Shown: positions 53,855-62,487 of the stretch, piece after piece
Position numbering within the stretch: position 1 is the stretch's first letter
Layout of the letters: every line of letters begins with the position of its first letter
Assembly: GCA_029781855.1 (NCBI GenBank)
Contig: JAKOVX010000012.1
Coordinates: 110,318-174,317 of the forward strand
DNA length: 64,000 bases
From: Acidobacteriota bacterium
Lineage (GTDB): Bacteria; Acidobacteriota; Blastocatellia; Pyrinomonadales; Pyrinomonadaceae
Reading direction: 5' to 3'
Made by a program: the position numbers and the translations under genes
The notes under the pieces: generated by a model
Seen by the model: only the letters and a program-made list of their open reading frames with translations
Told to the model about the DNA's origin: nothing
Database searches by the model: none

Positions 53855-55690
53855 CTATTTGATACCCGCGAATTTCGCTTGCGATTCGATGTTGCTCGCA
53901 GCGGTCGGGTTGATCTTCCTTAAACGGTCGACGATCTTCTTGATCTCCTTGCCGTTCCGCAATCGGATCTGGGTGATCCCGAGACTCGTCAAAAAGTTGA
54001 CGTTATCCGGATCGTCTTTGAGCGCCGCGTTGAACATCTTTGCCGCATCGTCGAACTGGTCAAGTTTGAAATATGCAGTTCCGAGAGCATATTTCGAGAA
54101 TGTCCAGGTAGGCTGATGAGCGACCACCGGCTTAAGGGATTCGATCGCACCGCGATAATCGCCGAGGTCGATCTGGACGCCGCCCAGATTCTGCAGAACA
54201 CCGTCCGAGATCTTGGCATTCCCTGTCAGGGCCTTTTCGAGGGCCGCTTTGGCGGCTTCCAACTTCGGCCTTGCGACATCCGGCTGGTGCGAGTTGATGT
54301 CGACTCGGGCCGCATTGTAGTAGGCCCAGGCCAGGTTGGCGTAATCGATCGAGTCACCGCGATTTTCCACTGCTTTCTGGAATGCGATGATCGCCATCGG
54401 CCACCTGCAGGCGATCGCCTGCTTCATATTTATTTCACATTGGCGTCCGATCGAATATCCGATCTCGCTCCAGAGGTTTGCGATCTCGATCTTGTCGACT
54501 TCTTTGGCCCTCATTTTCAGGTCCTTAGTCGTCGCATACGCGGATTCGGCGTCAAAGAAATTCCCCGCCTCGCGGTTTGCGTCTCCGAGCTCAGCGTAGA
54601 GATCAGCATCATCGTTCTTGAGCCGGACCGCAGCCTTGTATGCGTTGACCGATTCAGGGAACCTCTTGAGATCGTAGTACGCCTGTCCCAAGCCCCTGTA
54701 AGCCTCAAAATATTTTGGCTTCAGCGCGATCGCCTTCTGAAACTCAGCCAGTGAGTCTGCGGGTTTATCGATCTGAAGAAGTGCTGCTCCGTTATAGTAA
54801 TATGCCTCAGCGTTGTTTGGATCGAGGGCCTTCGCACGCTGGAATGCCTTCATTGCTTCTTCCGTCCGGTTCTGCGAGATCCGGATGACGCCGATCAACA
54901 CTTCGGTCTCGGCGTTTTCATCCGAGGTAGCAGCCGATTTTGTTAACAGGTCGTCGGCTTTGGCGATCTCGCCCTTCTGATAGTAGAGAATACCGAGCGG
55001 GAAATAGATCTCGGACAACTTCCCGTCACTCTTAAGGGCTTTCTCATAGCTCGCGATCGCATCATCGGTTTGGTCTAGGTCTGTATAGACCTCGCCAAGC
55101 CCAAAGTACGCGGCGGCATTATTCGAATCGTATTTCAGCGATTCGAGGAAAAACGATTTGGCCTTAGAGGTGTCTTCATTTACCAAATACTCATTTGCCT
55201 TCGCGGAAAGTGCCTCACTGTATCCCTTTTGTGCTTTCACATTCTTGGGATCGAGCGTCACCGATTCGCGGAAAAAATTGACCGCGTTATCGATGTCTTT
55301 CTTGTCCGTATAATATTCTCCGACGCCGGCAAAGATCTCGGCGGCCTTGGCTGTCGGCATTGTCTTGATGCTGAGCGGTACTTTGTCCGGTGTGACAACG
55401 GCGCTGCGCTCTCTGCGAGCCTCTGTTTGACCGAGTACGTCGTACTGTTTCTTGATCCTCTTAGCGGTCTCAAGCCTCTGGGACTTTGAGCGGTTCGATC
55501 GAACGTTTGTCGTAAATTTCCGGCTCGAAGCTCCCGACTTGGCTCGAAAGACAAATATGCTCGATCCTCCGCCAATATCGCTGACCGGCACCAGATCCTG
55601 TCCGAATGACGGGGCAACACCTCCTACAATGAAGGTGAAAATAAGGGCCATTGTCAGGATCGCGTTTCGCCGAATGCTCATAATATTCAT
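53855..55690 (-). CDS. Secreted TPR-repeat protein, relative of the 50856 gene
   Basis: 611 aa from ATG 55690 (MNIMSIRRNAILTMAL), supported by GGAGAGG six nt before it; further upstream in-frame ATGs lie before the signal peptide. The mature N-terminus reads QDLVPVSDIGGGSSIFVFRAKSG, like its relative. About ten TPR units cover residues 90-600 (for example AAAYFGLGEVYTDLDQTDDAI). Exported. The pair flanks murB; co-function in the envelope is only a guess. Confidence 0.87.
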   Translation of the reverse strand: MNIMSIRRNAILTMALIFTFIVGGVAPSFGQDLVPVSDIGGGSSIFVFRAKSGASSRKFTTNVRSNRSKSQRLETAKRIKKQYDVLGQTEARRERSAVVTPDKVPLSIKTMPTAKAAEIFAGVGEYYTDKKDIDNAVNFFRESVTLDPKNVKAQKGYSEALSAKANEYLVNEDTSKAKSFFLESLKYDSNNAAAYFGLGEVYTDLDQTDDAIASYEKALKSDGKLSEIYFPLGILYYQKGEIAKADDLLTKSAATSDENAETEVLIGVIRISQNRTEEAMKAFQRAKALDPNNAEAYYYNGAALLQIDKPADSLAEFQKAIALKPKYFEAYRGLGQAYYDLKRFPESVNAYKAAVRLKNDDADLYAELGDANREAGNFFDAESAYATTKDLKMRAKEVDKIEIANLWSEIGYSIGRQCEINMKQAIACRWPMAIIAFQKAVENRGDSIDYANLAWAYYNAARVDINSHQPDVARPKLEAAKAALEKALTGNAKISDGVLQNLGGVQIDLGDYRGAIESLKPVVAHQPTWTFSKYALGTAYFKLDQFDDAAKMFNAALKDDPDNVNFLTSLGITQIRLRNGKEIKKIVDRLRKINPTAASNIESQAKFAGIK

Positions 55691-56564
55691 ATTTTGCCTC
55701 TCCAGAAGATCTGGCATGTTTCCGCTCGTTACGATGCGGCACAAATAACAGACGGTTCGCCGCCGATATTTTGCGCTCAGGTAAATCAAACAAATTTCGG
55801 GAAAATAATCTCTATCCGCCCAGATAATATCACGGAATTGCCGACTTCCGGATGCCGTTTCAAAATTTGCGACCGGATGAGAGATCTTGCATTAAGACCC
55901 GACCTTCGGCGGAATACAAAAAATGGAATGGCAGATACTTGCTGCGTTTCGAATTCACCGCGATCAGTCTAATTTACGGCACGAATCCTCCCTCGGTCAG
56001 CACGTCGCTTCTGTCGAATATTTACCCGACGTCGGTCGATGGCCGGCGGTCTGCAAAAGTCCGACTTCCAGTCGCCTGACGAAGGTCGAAATACCGCAAT
56101 AATTCGTTGGCTGATCTTGCCGTTCGTCAGGCATTTTTCTGCAATATTTGCCCCCAAACCATTACCTTGCCGTCCGGCTGAAGGATCTGTTTCAGCTGGC
56201 AGACCGACCCAAACGGCCTCGAAGGCATGGTAATGAAAGCAGGATCAAAGGTCGCTTCATAATAACTTCTTTTTACACCTTATTTACTCGTGATTTACTC
56301 GCGACTTCGCTGCCTCCGGTTCGCATGCCAAATTTGCGGATCACTTACGAATTGAGCCGATTCCCCATCGTCAAATTCGCAAAATCATGCCCGATCGCGG
56401 CCTCCTCTTGCTATCTAACTTTTTGTCCGTTAAATTAAGGTTCTATAGGTTACGAACGCGTTACGCTTTTCCGGCACAATGTTTCACGATCTCTCCTGCC
56501 TTCCTTTTGAGAAACTGTCGGCCCGAAAGGCAAACTCAACGCATATAAGGAGATCTTGCCGAAA
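55691..56564. other. 874-bp gene-free stretch between TPR gene and EF-G paralogue
   Basis: Divergent promoters are expected here. It holds a 10-bp inverted repeat at 56074-56132 and a local direct repeat of TTTACTCGNGA around 56284-56304. Short open frames have no motifs or good starts. Confidence 0.6.
56074..56132. repeat. Inverted repeat with trailing T's
   Basis: GCCTGACGAA (56074-56083) and TTCGTCAGGC (56123-56132) form a perfect 10-bp inverted repeat over 39 nt, followed by ATTTTT. It could be a terminator-like leader structure or a repeat remnant. Confidence 0.5.
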
Positions 56565-58670
56565 ATGAAAGCATTTACAACTGATAACATCAGGAATTTG
56601 GCTGTCATTGGTCACGGCGACGCGGGTAAAACACAACTCGTGTCCTCGTTGCTATATGCAGCCGGCTCCACACCACGTTGGGGGAAAGTCGACGAAGGAA
56701 CCACTGTCACTGACTATGACGAAGATTCGATCGAACGAAAAATATCCCTAAACAACAACTTCACACACCTCGAATACAAAGACACCAAGATAAACCTGAT
56801 CGACACGCCCGGATACGCAGCATTCGTTTCTCATGCGCGGCCGGCGTTGCGGATCTCGGATTGCGCACTGGTTGTTGTCGATGGGGTTCACGGTATCGAG
56901 GTCCAGACCGAAAAGACATGGAACTATGCCAACGAATTCCTGCTCCCGCGTTTTATGGTCATCAACAAGATGGACAAGGAGCACGCTGATTTCGGCCACG
57001 CACTCGAGACGGCCGCGTCGAGCTTTGCCCGGTCGATCGTGCCGTTCACGCTGCCGATCGGATCAGAGGCCAATTTTAAGGGCGTCGTAGATGTTGTTCA
57101 TCAAAAAGCCTATGAGTTTGACGCCGCCGGAAAAGCGAAGGAAATTCCGATCCCGGAATCCGGCCGCGACGTGTTCGAACGCACACGCGAACGCCTGATC
57201 GAGATCGTCGCCGAATCGGACGACGCCCTAATGGAAAAATATTTCGAGGACGGAACGCTTCCCGAGGAAGATATATATCCGAATCTTGCCAAAGCGATAG
57301 CGAAGAGCAGGCTTTGTCCGGTTTACGCCGTTTCCGCGAACACCCTAGTTGGTTTGCAGATATTGCTCGACCATATTGTTGAGTTCGCACCGAACCCGGC
57401 CACTCACGAGGCGGAATACGGTTTCGCCGACAACGATATGACCGGCGACCGTATTAGCCGTAAGTACTCGAACGACGAGCCGTTTTCCGCGTTTGTTTTT
57501 CGCACGATCGCCGATCCGTTCGCCGGCCGCATAAACGTGATGAAGATCGTCAGCGGCACCGTGACTTCGGACGCCACGGTCCAGAACACGACCCGCGACA
57601 CCGCCGAACGTCTCGGAGCGCTCCACGTTATCTCGGGCAAGACCCTCGACAAAGTCGATAAAGCGTCGACCGGCGACATTATCGCCGTTGTTAAGCTCAA
57701 GGACACGCAGACCGGCGACACGCTTGCCGACAAGGCAAAGCCGATCGTTTATCCGAGGGTCGAATACCCGGAAGCGGCGATCGCCTTCGCCATCGAACCG
57801 AAATCGCGTGCCGACGAAGACAAGATCTCATCCGCGCTGCACAAGATACTTGAGGAAGACCCGAGCCTGCATTTCGACCGCGATCCGCAGACCAAGGAAT
57901 TCATCCTATCGGGCTCCGGCCAGTTGCACATTGAAACGGTCGTCAAAAAGCTTGAACAGCGTTATCACGTCGAGGTCACACTCCATCCGCCGAAGGTTCC
58001 CTACAAGGAAACCATTACACAGCAGGTCGAGGTCCAGGGGCGCCACAAGAAACAGTCAGGCGGCCGCGGGCAGTTCGGTGATTGTAAATGTATATTTGAG
58101 CCGCTCGAACGCGGAGCCGGTTTCGAATGGGTCGATAAGATCTTCGGCGGGTCCGTACCGCAGAATTTCCGGCCCGCCATCGAAAAAGGCATTATCGAAG
58201 CCGCTCAGGGCGGTGCCGTCGCCGGTTATCCGCTTGTCGATTTTAAGGTGACGCTTATCGACGGCAGCTATCACGCAGTTGACTCCGACGAGCATTCGTT
58301 TCGTGCGGCCGGCCGCAAGGCGTTTCGCAACGCGATTGAAAAGGCCCGTCCGACGCTGCTCGAACCGATCATGGACGTCGAGGTTTTCACGCCGCAGGAA
58401 GTTTCCGGCGACATTATGGGCGACCTCAACAGCCGCCGCGGACGTGTTTCGGGAATGGAAATGCGTGGAAAGCAGCAGGTGATCAAGGCCAAGGTGCCGC
58501 TCGCGGAAATGCTCGACTATCAGTCGAAGCTCAATTCCGTCACGCAGGCCCGCGGCTCGTATCATATGCAGTTCTCGCATTACGATCCGCTGCCCGGCAA
58601 CCTCGCCCAAAAGGTGATCGACGAAGCCGTTGCCTCAGGTCGAGTCAGGGCACACGAAGACGATGAATAG
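56565..58670 (+). CDS. EF-G paralogue (translation-factor GTPase)
   Basis: 701 aa with the five EF-G domains in order. Start ATG 56565 is preferred over the TTG at 56556 because AAGGAG (about 56547-56552) is properly spaced. GTPase motifs: GHGDAGKT at 16-23, DTPGY at 80-84, NKMD at 134-137. Tyr84 replaces the catalytic His of canonical EF-G (DTPGH). Domain IV/V blocks include GRGQFGDCKCIFEPLERGAGFEW. No tuf, rpsL or rpsG is nearby, so this is likely the second, EF-G2-like copy rather than the main elongation factor. Confidence 0.88.
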   Translation: MKAFTTDNIRNLAVIGHGDAGKTQLVSSLLYAAGSTPRWGKVDEGTTVTDYDEDSIERKISLNNNFTHLEYKDTKINLIDTPGYAAFVSHARPALRISDCALVVVDGVHGIEVQTEKTWNYANEFLLPRFMVINKMDKEHADFGHALETAASSFARSIVPFTLPIGSEANFKGVVDVVHQKAYEFDAAGKAKEIPIPESGRDVFERTRERLIEIVAESDDALMEKYFEDGTLPEEDIYPNLAKAIAKSRLCPVYAVSANTLVGLQILLDHIVEFAPNPATHEAEYGFADNDMTGDRISRKYSNDEPFSAFVFRTIADPFAGRINVMKIVSGTVTSDATVQNTTRDTAERLGALHVISGKTLDKVDKASTGDIIAVVKLKDTQTGDTLADKAKPIVYPRVEYPEAAIAFAIEPKSRADEDKISSALHKILEEDPSLHFDRDPQTKEFILSGSGQLHIETVVKKLEQRYHVEVTLHPPKVPYKETITQQVEVQGRHKKQSGGRGQFGDCKCIFEPLERGAGFEWVDKIFGGSVPQNFRPAIEKGIIEAAQGGAVAGYPLVDFKVTLIDGSYHAVDSDEHSFRAAGRKAFRNAIEKARPTLLEPIMDVEVFTPQEVSGDIMGDLNSRRGRVSGMEMRGKQQVIKAKVPLAEMLDYQSKLNSVTQARGSYHMQFSHYDPLPGNLAQKVIDEAVASGRVRAHEDDE

Positions 58671-58948
58671 TGTTTAGCGAATCAACATTCACCATCGCCA
58701 TGTACGTATACATCGCCTGGTGCGTGGTTGGTCTTGTAAGCGGTCTCATGGCTTCACGCAAAAGGGGAAAGTTTCGCGTCGAGCCGGCGTTGAACCTTGC
58801 GTTCGCACTATTTGTTTTTGCACTGTTTCGCTTCGGACTGACTGGTGTTAATAGCTCGATCTTTCTTGGGGCTGTATTGCTGGCACCGATAGGTGTAATT
58901 TACTTCTTCCGCCTGGCCCGTGACAGGGCACGCGAGGAGGACGAATAG
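58670..58948 (+). CDS. Small membrane protein
   Basis: 92 aa. The frame starts with GTG at 58670, overlapping the last base of the EF-G paralogue stop; an ATG at about 58700 is the alternative. Three hydrophobic segments are visible: MYVYIAWCVVGLVSGLMA, LNLAFALFVFALFRFGL and SSIFLGAVLLAPIGVIYFF. The end is charged (ARDRAREEDE). No known family. Coupled to the upstream gene. Confidence 0.6.
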   Translation: MFSESTFTIAMYVYIAWCVVGLVSGLMASRKRGKFRVEPALNLAFALFVFALFRFGLTGVNSSIFLGAVLLAPIGVIYFFRLARDRAREEDE

Positions 58949-59008
58949 TCGGACCGACGTTTTATCCGGCCCCGAATCCGCTACCGGTTCGGGGCCGAAC
59001 AATCTCTC

Positions 59009-59509
59009 ATGAAATCTATCTTCGGACTTCTGCTTGCGGTTCTTGCATTTGCTGTGGCTGCTTCGGCACAAACGGCCTCGATCTCCGCTCGCGACCTTAA
59101 GCCCCTCGAGGGCAGGCAATGGACCGGTACGCTGACCTACCTTGATTACACTTCCGGTAAAAAGACCACGATCAAGTCGAATATCGTAGTCACGCACTCG
59201 AATTCAGATGCTTTGTCGTGGACATTCGAAATGTACTATCCCCTCGAACCTGCCGCCAACGGCAAGGACGACGTCAGCCTGAGCCTTGACGGACGTACGT
59301 TCAACGGCGAGGCCGTTATCGAAAGCTCGAAACTGCCCGGCGGCATCCTCCGCGTCGTCACAACGGCTCTCGGCAGGGACGATAACCGCGATGCGACGAT
59401 CCGTCATACTTATCTGATCGGCAAGAAAACTTTCTCGATCCGAAAAGAGGTTAAATTCGACGGCACCGACGAATTTATTGAACGGAATATATACAACTGG
59501 GAACGTTAG
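59009..59509 (+). CDS. Secreted protein of unknown function
   Basis: 166 aa. Signal peptide KSIFGLLLAVLAFAVAASAQ. The mature part is beta-rich (GRQWTGTLTYLDYTSGKKTT, VVTTALGRDDNRD, HTYLIGKKTFSIRKEV) and ends FIERNIYNWER; a lipocalin-like or DUF-type barrel is plausible. No known motif. It ends at a strong bidirectional terminator. Confidence 0.75.
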   Translation: MKSIFGLLLAVLAFAVAASAQTASISARDLKPLEGRQWTGTLTYLDYTSGKKTTIKSNIVVTHSNSDALSWTFEMYYPLEPAANGKDDVSLSLDGRTFNGEAVIESSKLPGGILRVVTTALGRDDNRDATIRHTYLIGKKTFSIRKEVKFDGTDEFIERNIYNWER

Positions 59510-59524
59510 CGTTTCGCTGGAGAA

Positions 59525-59559
59525 AAAAGGCCCAGGAGATCACTCTCCGGGGCCTTTTC
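59525..59559. terminator. Bidirectional terminator
   Basis: AAAAGGCC (59525-59532) pairs with GGCCTTTT (59551-59558), with an inner GGAG/CTCC stem, and A/T runs on both sides. It serves both convergent genes. Confidence 0.85.
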
Positions 59560-59584
59560 AGTTTAGCTGAACATCAATTGCTGA

Positions 59585-60064
59585 CTAGAATGGCCAACGA
59601 ACACCACCCCTGCGGTTGTGCTTCCCTTTCTTCAGGCCGTCGTGGTAACCCTTTTCGAAACCCCGCCGATACGCCTGCTGCACGCGAATGTCATAGGCAC
59701 CGCCATTGCCCCAGAATCCGCCGTTGCTGCTGTACGCGCCGTTGTTGCCGTACATACCGTTGTTGCCGAAGTTGCGGTCGTTACCGCGTCGGTCGCGTGC
59801 ATCTCGCATGCCCTGATTTAGGCCTTCCCGATAGCCGCGATCGTAGGCTGCCTTGATCTCGCGGCCGATATTGCGATTGCGGTCATCGCGACGATAGTTG
59901 TCATTGCGGTCACGCTGCTGGTTGCCGTAATTGTCATTACGGTCGCCGTCGCCGCGACGATCCTGAGCGTTGACGCTCATACCGGCAAACATCACCAGTC
60001 CGAAAACCATGGCCGAAGCCAAACTAATACCCTTGATCGTTGATTTTATTTTTGTTGTGTTCAT
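59585..60064 (-). CDS. Secreted Gly/Asn/Arg-rich protein with repeated YxxGY motif
   Basis: 159 aa from ATG 60064 (MNTTKIKSTIKGISLASAM), the start that gives a good signal peptide ending near VNAQ. The mature part is Asp/Arg/Asn-rich, then two copies of a helical motif, IKAAYDRGYREGLNQGMRDA (about 69-88) and VQQAYRRGFEKGYHDGLKKG (about 128-147), separated by a Gly/Asn/Tyr linker. The pattern recalls small exported proteins of acidobacteria. Function unknown. Confidence 0.7.
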   Translation of the reverse strand: MNTTKIKSTIKGISLASAMVFGLVMFAGMSVNAQDRRGDGDRNDNYGNQQRDRNDNYRRDDRNRNIGREIKAAYDRGYREGLNQGMRDARDRRGNDRNFGNNGMYGNNGAYSSNGGFWGNGGAYDIRVQQAYRRGFEKGYHDGLKKGKHNRRGGVRWPF

Positions 60065-60356
60065 TACTTCAGAACCTCCGCTCGGCACTATGGCGAATGC
60101 CGTGCCAAAACCGTAAACTATTGCATTTATTGGTCTTTACACAACTTTACAGTGCACAGGACACCAATTGGTATGCAAATGGAACGTATTCGACTCAAAA
60201 TGTTGGTCCGGGAGGATCGAGATAACTTTTGCCGCATTTTCTGCGTAGAAATGACAATTCACGGTATGTGAATTTGGAACAACCGAATTGAGACTGCATA
60301 CTAGTTGCATATTCCTGAAACATCATTTCGTTGAGAATACTTTGAGGAGAAACACA

Positions 60357-61307
60357 ATGAACTCGTTACGGCGTACCCTATTTTTGTCGATCTGTCTGGT
60401 TACAATACTTGTGATTTCCGGTGTTACGGCCTCCGCCCAACTCCGGCTGCCGCGAGCGAGCCCGAAAGCCAGCGTCTCGCAGACCGTCGGCGTAACCGAC
60501 ATCACCATTACCTACGGCCGTCCCGGCGTTAAGGGCCGAAAGGTTTGGGGCGAGGCTCCGCCTGAAGTTAAGGGCGAAAAGACGCTCGACACCAACACCC
60601 GGCCCGAGGGTGCTCCGATCGTGCCCTATGGCCACATTTGGAGGACCGGCGCGAATGAGGCGACCCAATTCATCGTTACGGACGACGTGATGATCAACGG
60701 CCAGAAACTGCCCGCCGGCGACTACAGTCTGCACACGATCCCTGGCAAGGACGAATGGACGATCGTATTTAACGGTACCGCGAACCAGTGGGGCAGCTTT
60801 AACTACGATGAGAAAAAGGACACTTTGCGCGTCAAGGCAAAACCGATGACGGTGCCGCACAGTCAGGAATGGCTGACATATTCGATCGAGCCGGCAACGG
60901 AAAATTCGGCTACCGTGACGATCGCCTGGGAAAAGGTCTATGTGCCGTTCACCGTCTCGGTCGATGTCGTCGCGACGACCATCGCTCACGCAAAAGAGGC
61001 CGTCGCCAACGCGAAAGCAGATGACTGGCGGACACCGTTTGACGCGGCCGGATATGCGTACCAGAACGGCGAAAAGCAACTGGCTCTTCAATGGACAGAA
61101 AAGTCGCTGTCGGTTCTCGACAGTTTGATCGCCGCCAAACCGACATTCCAGAACCTGTCAGCAAAAGCGAACATTCTGCTTGCCGCCGGCCGTAAAGACG
61201 AGGGGCTCGCAACAGCCGACAAAGCGATCGCTCAGGGTAAAGCCGACAAGGCTAACACCGCCGCTTTCGAGAAAAAGATAGCGGACATTAGGGTCGGAAA
61301 GCAGTAG
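60357..61307 (+). CDS. Secreted DUF2911 protein with TPR-like C-terminus
   Basis: 316 aa from ATG 60357, preceded by GAGGAGA. Signal peptide NSLRRTLFLSICLVTILVISGVTASAQ. The DUF2911 domain (about 30-190) shows VTDITITYGRPGVKGRKVWG, VPYGHIWRTGANEATQFIV, LPAGDYSLHTIPGKDEWTIVFN and NQWGSFNYDEKKD. The C-terminal 120 residues are helical and end in a TPR-like array. DUF2911 has no assigned role; envelope or periplasmic. Confidence 0.9.
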   Translation: MNSLRRTLFLSICLVTILVISGVTASAQLRLPRASPKASVSQTVGVTDITITYGRPGVKGRKVWGEAPPEVKGEKTLDTNTRPEGAPIVPYGHIWRTGANEATQFIVTDDVMINGQKLPAGDYSLHTIPGKDEWTIVFNGTANQWGSFNYDEKKDTLRVKAKPMTVPHSQEWLTYSIEPATENSATVTIAWEKVYVPFTVSVDVVATTIAHAKEAVANAKADDWRTPFDAAGYAYQNGEKQLALQWTEKSLSVLDSLIAAKPTFQNLSAKANILLAAGRKDEGLATADKAIAQGKADKANTAAFEKKIADIRVGKQ

Positions 61308-61325
61308 TCGGTTCAATAAAAAGCG

Positions 61326-61361
61326 AAAGCCGCGGATCTAGCTTGATCCGCGGCTTTTCTA
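61326..61361. terminator. Bidirectional terminator after DUF2911 gene
   Basis: AAAGCCGCGGATC (61326-61338) pairs perfectly with GATCCGCGGCTTT (61345-61357) over a 6-nt loop, followed by TTC; A's precede it, so it can also serve the minus-strand cytochrome gene. Confidence 0.9.
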
Positions 61362-61380
61362 TGCGAACAACCTGACGGCG

Positions 61381-61971
61381 TCAGGCGGCTTTTTTATGGC
61401 ACAACATGCATTGTGTCTGCTGCGGTGCCTTGGTCAGCGGATCATTCTTCTTGACGTCGGTATGGCATCCGGTGCAAGTTCGGTGAAACGCCTGCTGGTT
61501 ATTGAGCGTGATCGCCGTCGGGCTGCCCTCATGTTTGACCTCGGGAATGGCGTCGATCAATTTCGGCTTTTCACCGGTCCGGGCATGACAGTCGCGGCAA
61601 GCCGCAACGCCGGCACCTTTCGGATCCTTTGTGAACAGGTCCAAAGTGAGTGTCGTCGTCCGGTCAGCCGGCCAGGCGGTCTTCAACGGCGGTGTCTTGG
61701 CAATGTCGGCCGCCGGACGAGCGGTATGATGGCAGGTCGTACAGGCGATCGGCCCGCTCGCGTCCATTTTATAGGTTCCGTTGTTATGTTTTAGGTGGTT
61801 AAAGGTGATCTGCCCGAGCTTGGCATCTTTACCAAGAGTGATAACTTCAGGCATCGTCTGCGGATCGGACGTTTGTGCGTTACTTCGGCCGCCGGAAAGG
61901 TCCGTCGAAATAAATACAAAACTGATCGCAAGTATCGACGCAAGAATGATCAAAATAGTGTTCTTTTTCAT
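61381..61971 (-). CDS. Tetraheme c-type cytochrome, class III-like
   Basis: 196 aa from ATG 61971 (MKKNTILIILASILAISF), chosen over the upstream ATG for the signal anchor. Four CxxCH heme sites: CTTCH 77-81, CRDCH 125-129, CTGCH 166-170, CMLCH 188-192. His pairs at NHLKH (about 58-62), VKHEG and AFHRT may be distal ligands, as in cytochrome c3. Periplasmic electron carrier, partner unknown; no reductase or maturation gene is adjacent. A dedicated nitrogen or sulfur function is not shown. Confidence 0.87.
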   Translation of the reverse strand: MKKNTILIILASILAISFVFISTDLSGGRSNAQTSDPQTMPEVITLGKDAKLGQITFNHLKHNNGTYKMDASGPIACTTCHHTARPAADIAKTPPLKTAWPADRTTTLTLDLFTKDPKGAGVAACRDCHARTGEKPKLIDAIPEVKHEGSPTAITLNNQQAFHRTCTGCHTDVKKNDPLTKAPQQTQCMLCHKKAA

Positions 61972-62122
61972 CGCATATTCCTCCAATTCGTAAAGGACAA
62001 TTACAATTCTAAATAACCCTGCGCCGGGGATCTTAGCTTTCAAATAGCAGGATAATTGTACACCCGCTCAAAACGTAAGCAAAACCAAATCGGGCCTCTA
62101 AACGTTAAGATGTCGAATGTCG

Positions 62123-62461
62123 TCACCTCGATCGAGATCTTTTTTTGCTTAGCCGGGCTAATTCGTATGAACGGCGGATGAGATCGCGAAGTGCGTCCTC
62201 GGTGGCGTTCGCAAGCTTGACGAGGACATACGGATAATTGAGGTAATGATCGGTGATGAAATATGTCGTCGGTTCGGCTGCCATCAACTCCTCGCGTTCC
62301 TCGAATGTCGTCAGAACCACGATCGCACCAAGGTCCTCGCGAAGCCGCACCATTAACTTCCCACCGACCTTCAATGCCGGCGCCGCATAGCTCAACCCGT
62401 CCTCGACATTCGGTAAGGCGAGGGCGATCTCGCGGACGATTTTGTAATCGACCGACTTCAT
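62123..62461 (-). CDS. MmcQ/YjbR-like protein
   Basis: 112 aa from ATG 62461 (MKSVDYKIVREIALALPNVED). Family blocks: ALPNVEDGLSYAAPALKVGGKLMVRL and EPTTYFITDHYLNYPYVLVKLAN, then a helical EDALRDLIRRSYELA. The MmcQ/YjbR CyaY-like fold is sometimes called DNA-binding, but the activity is uncertain. The C-terminus is basic. It starts 26 nt after the beta-lactamase-like gene, probably in the same transcript. Confidence 0.85.
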   Translation of the reverse strand: MKSVDYKIVREIALALPNVEDGLSYAAPALKVGGKLMVRLREDLGAIVVLTTFEEREELMAAEPTTYFITDHYLNYPYVLVKLANATEDALRDLIRRSYELARLSKKRSRSR

Positions 62462-62487
62462 TTTCGCAGATCTCGGGTCGTTCACTG

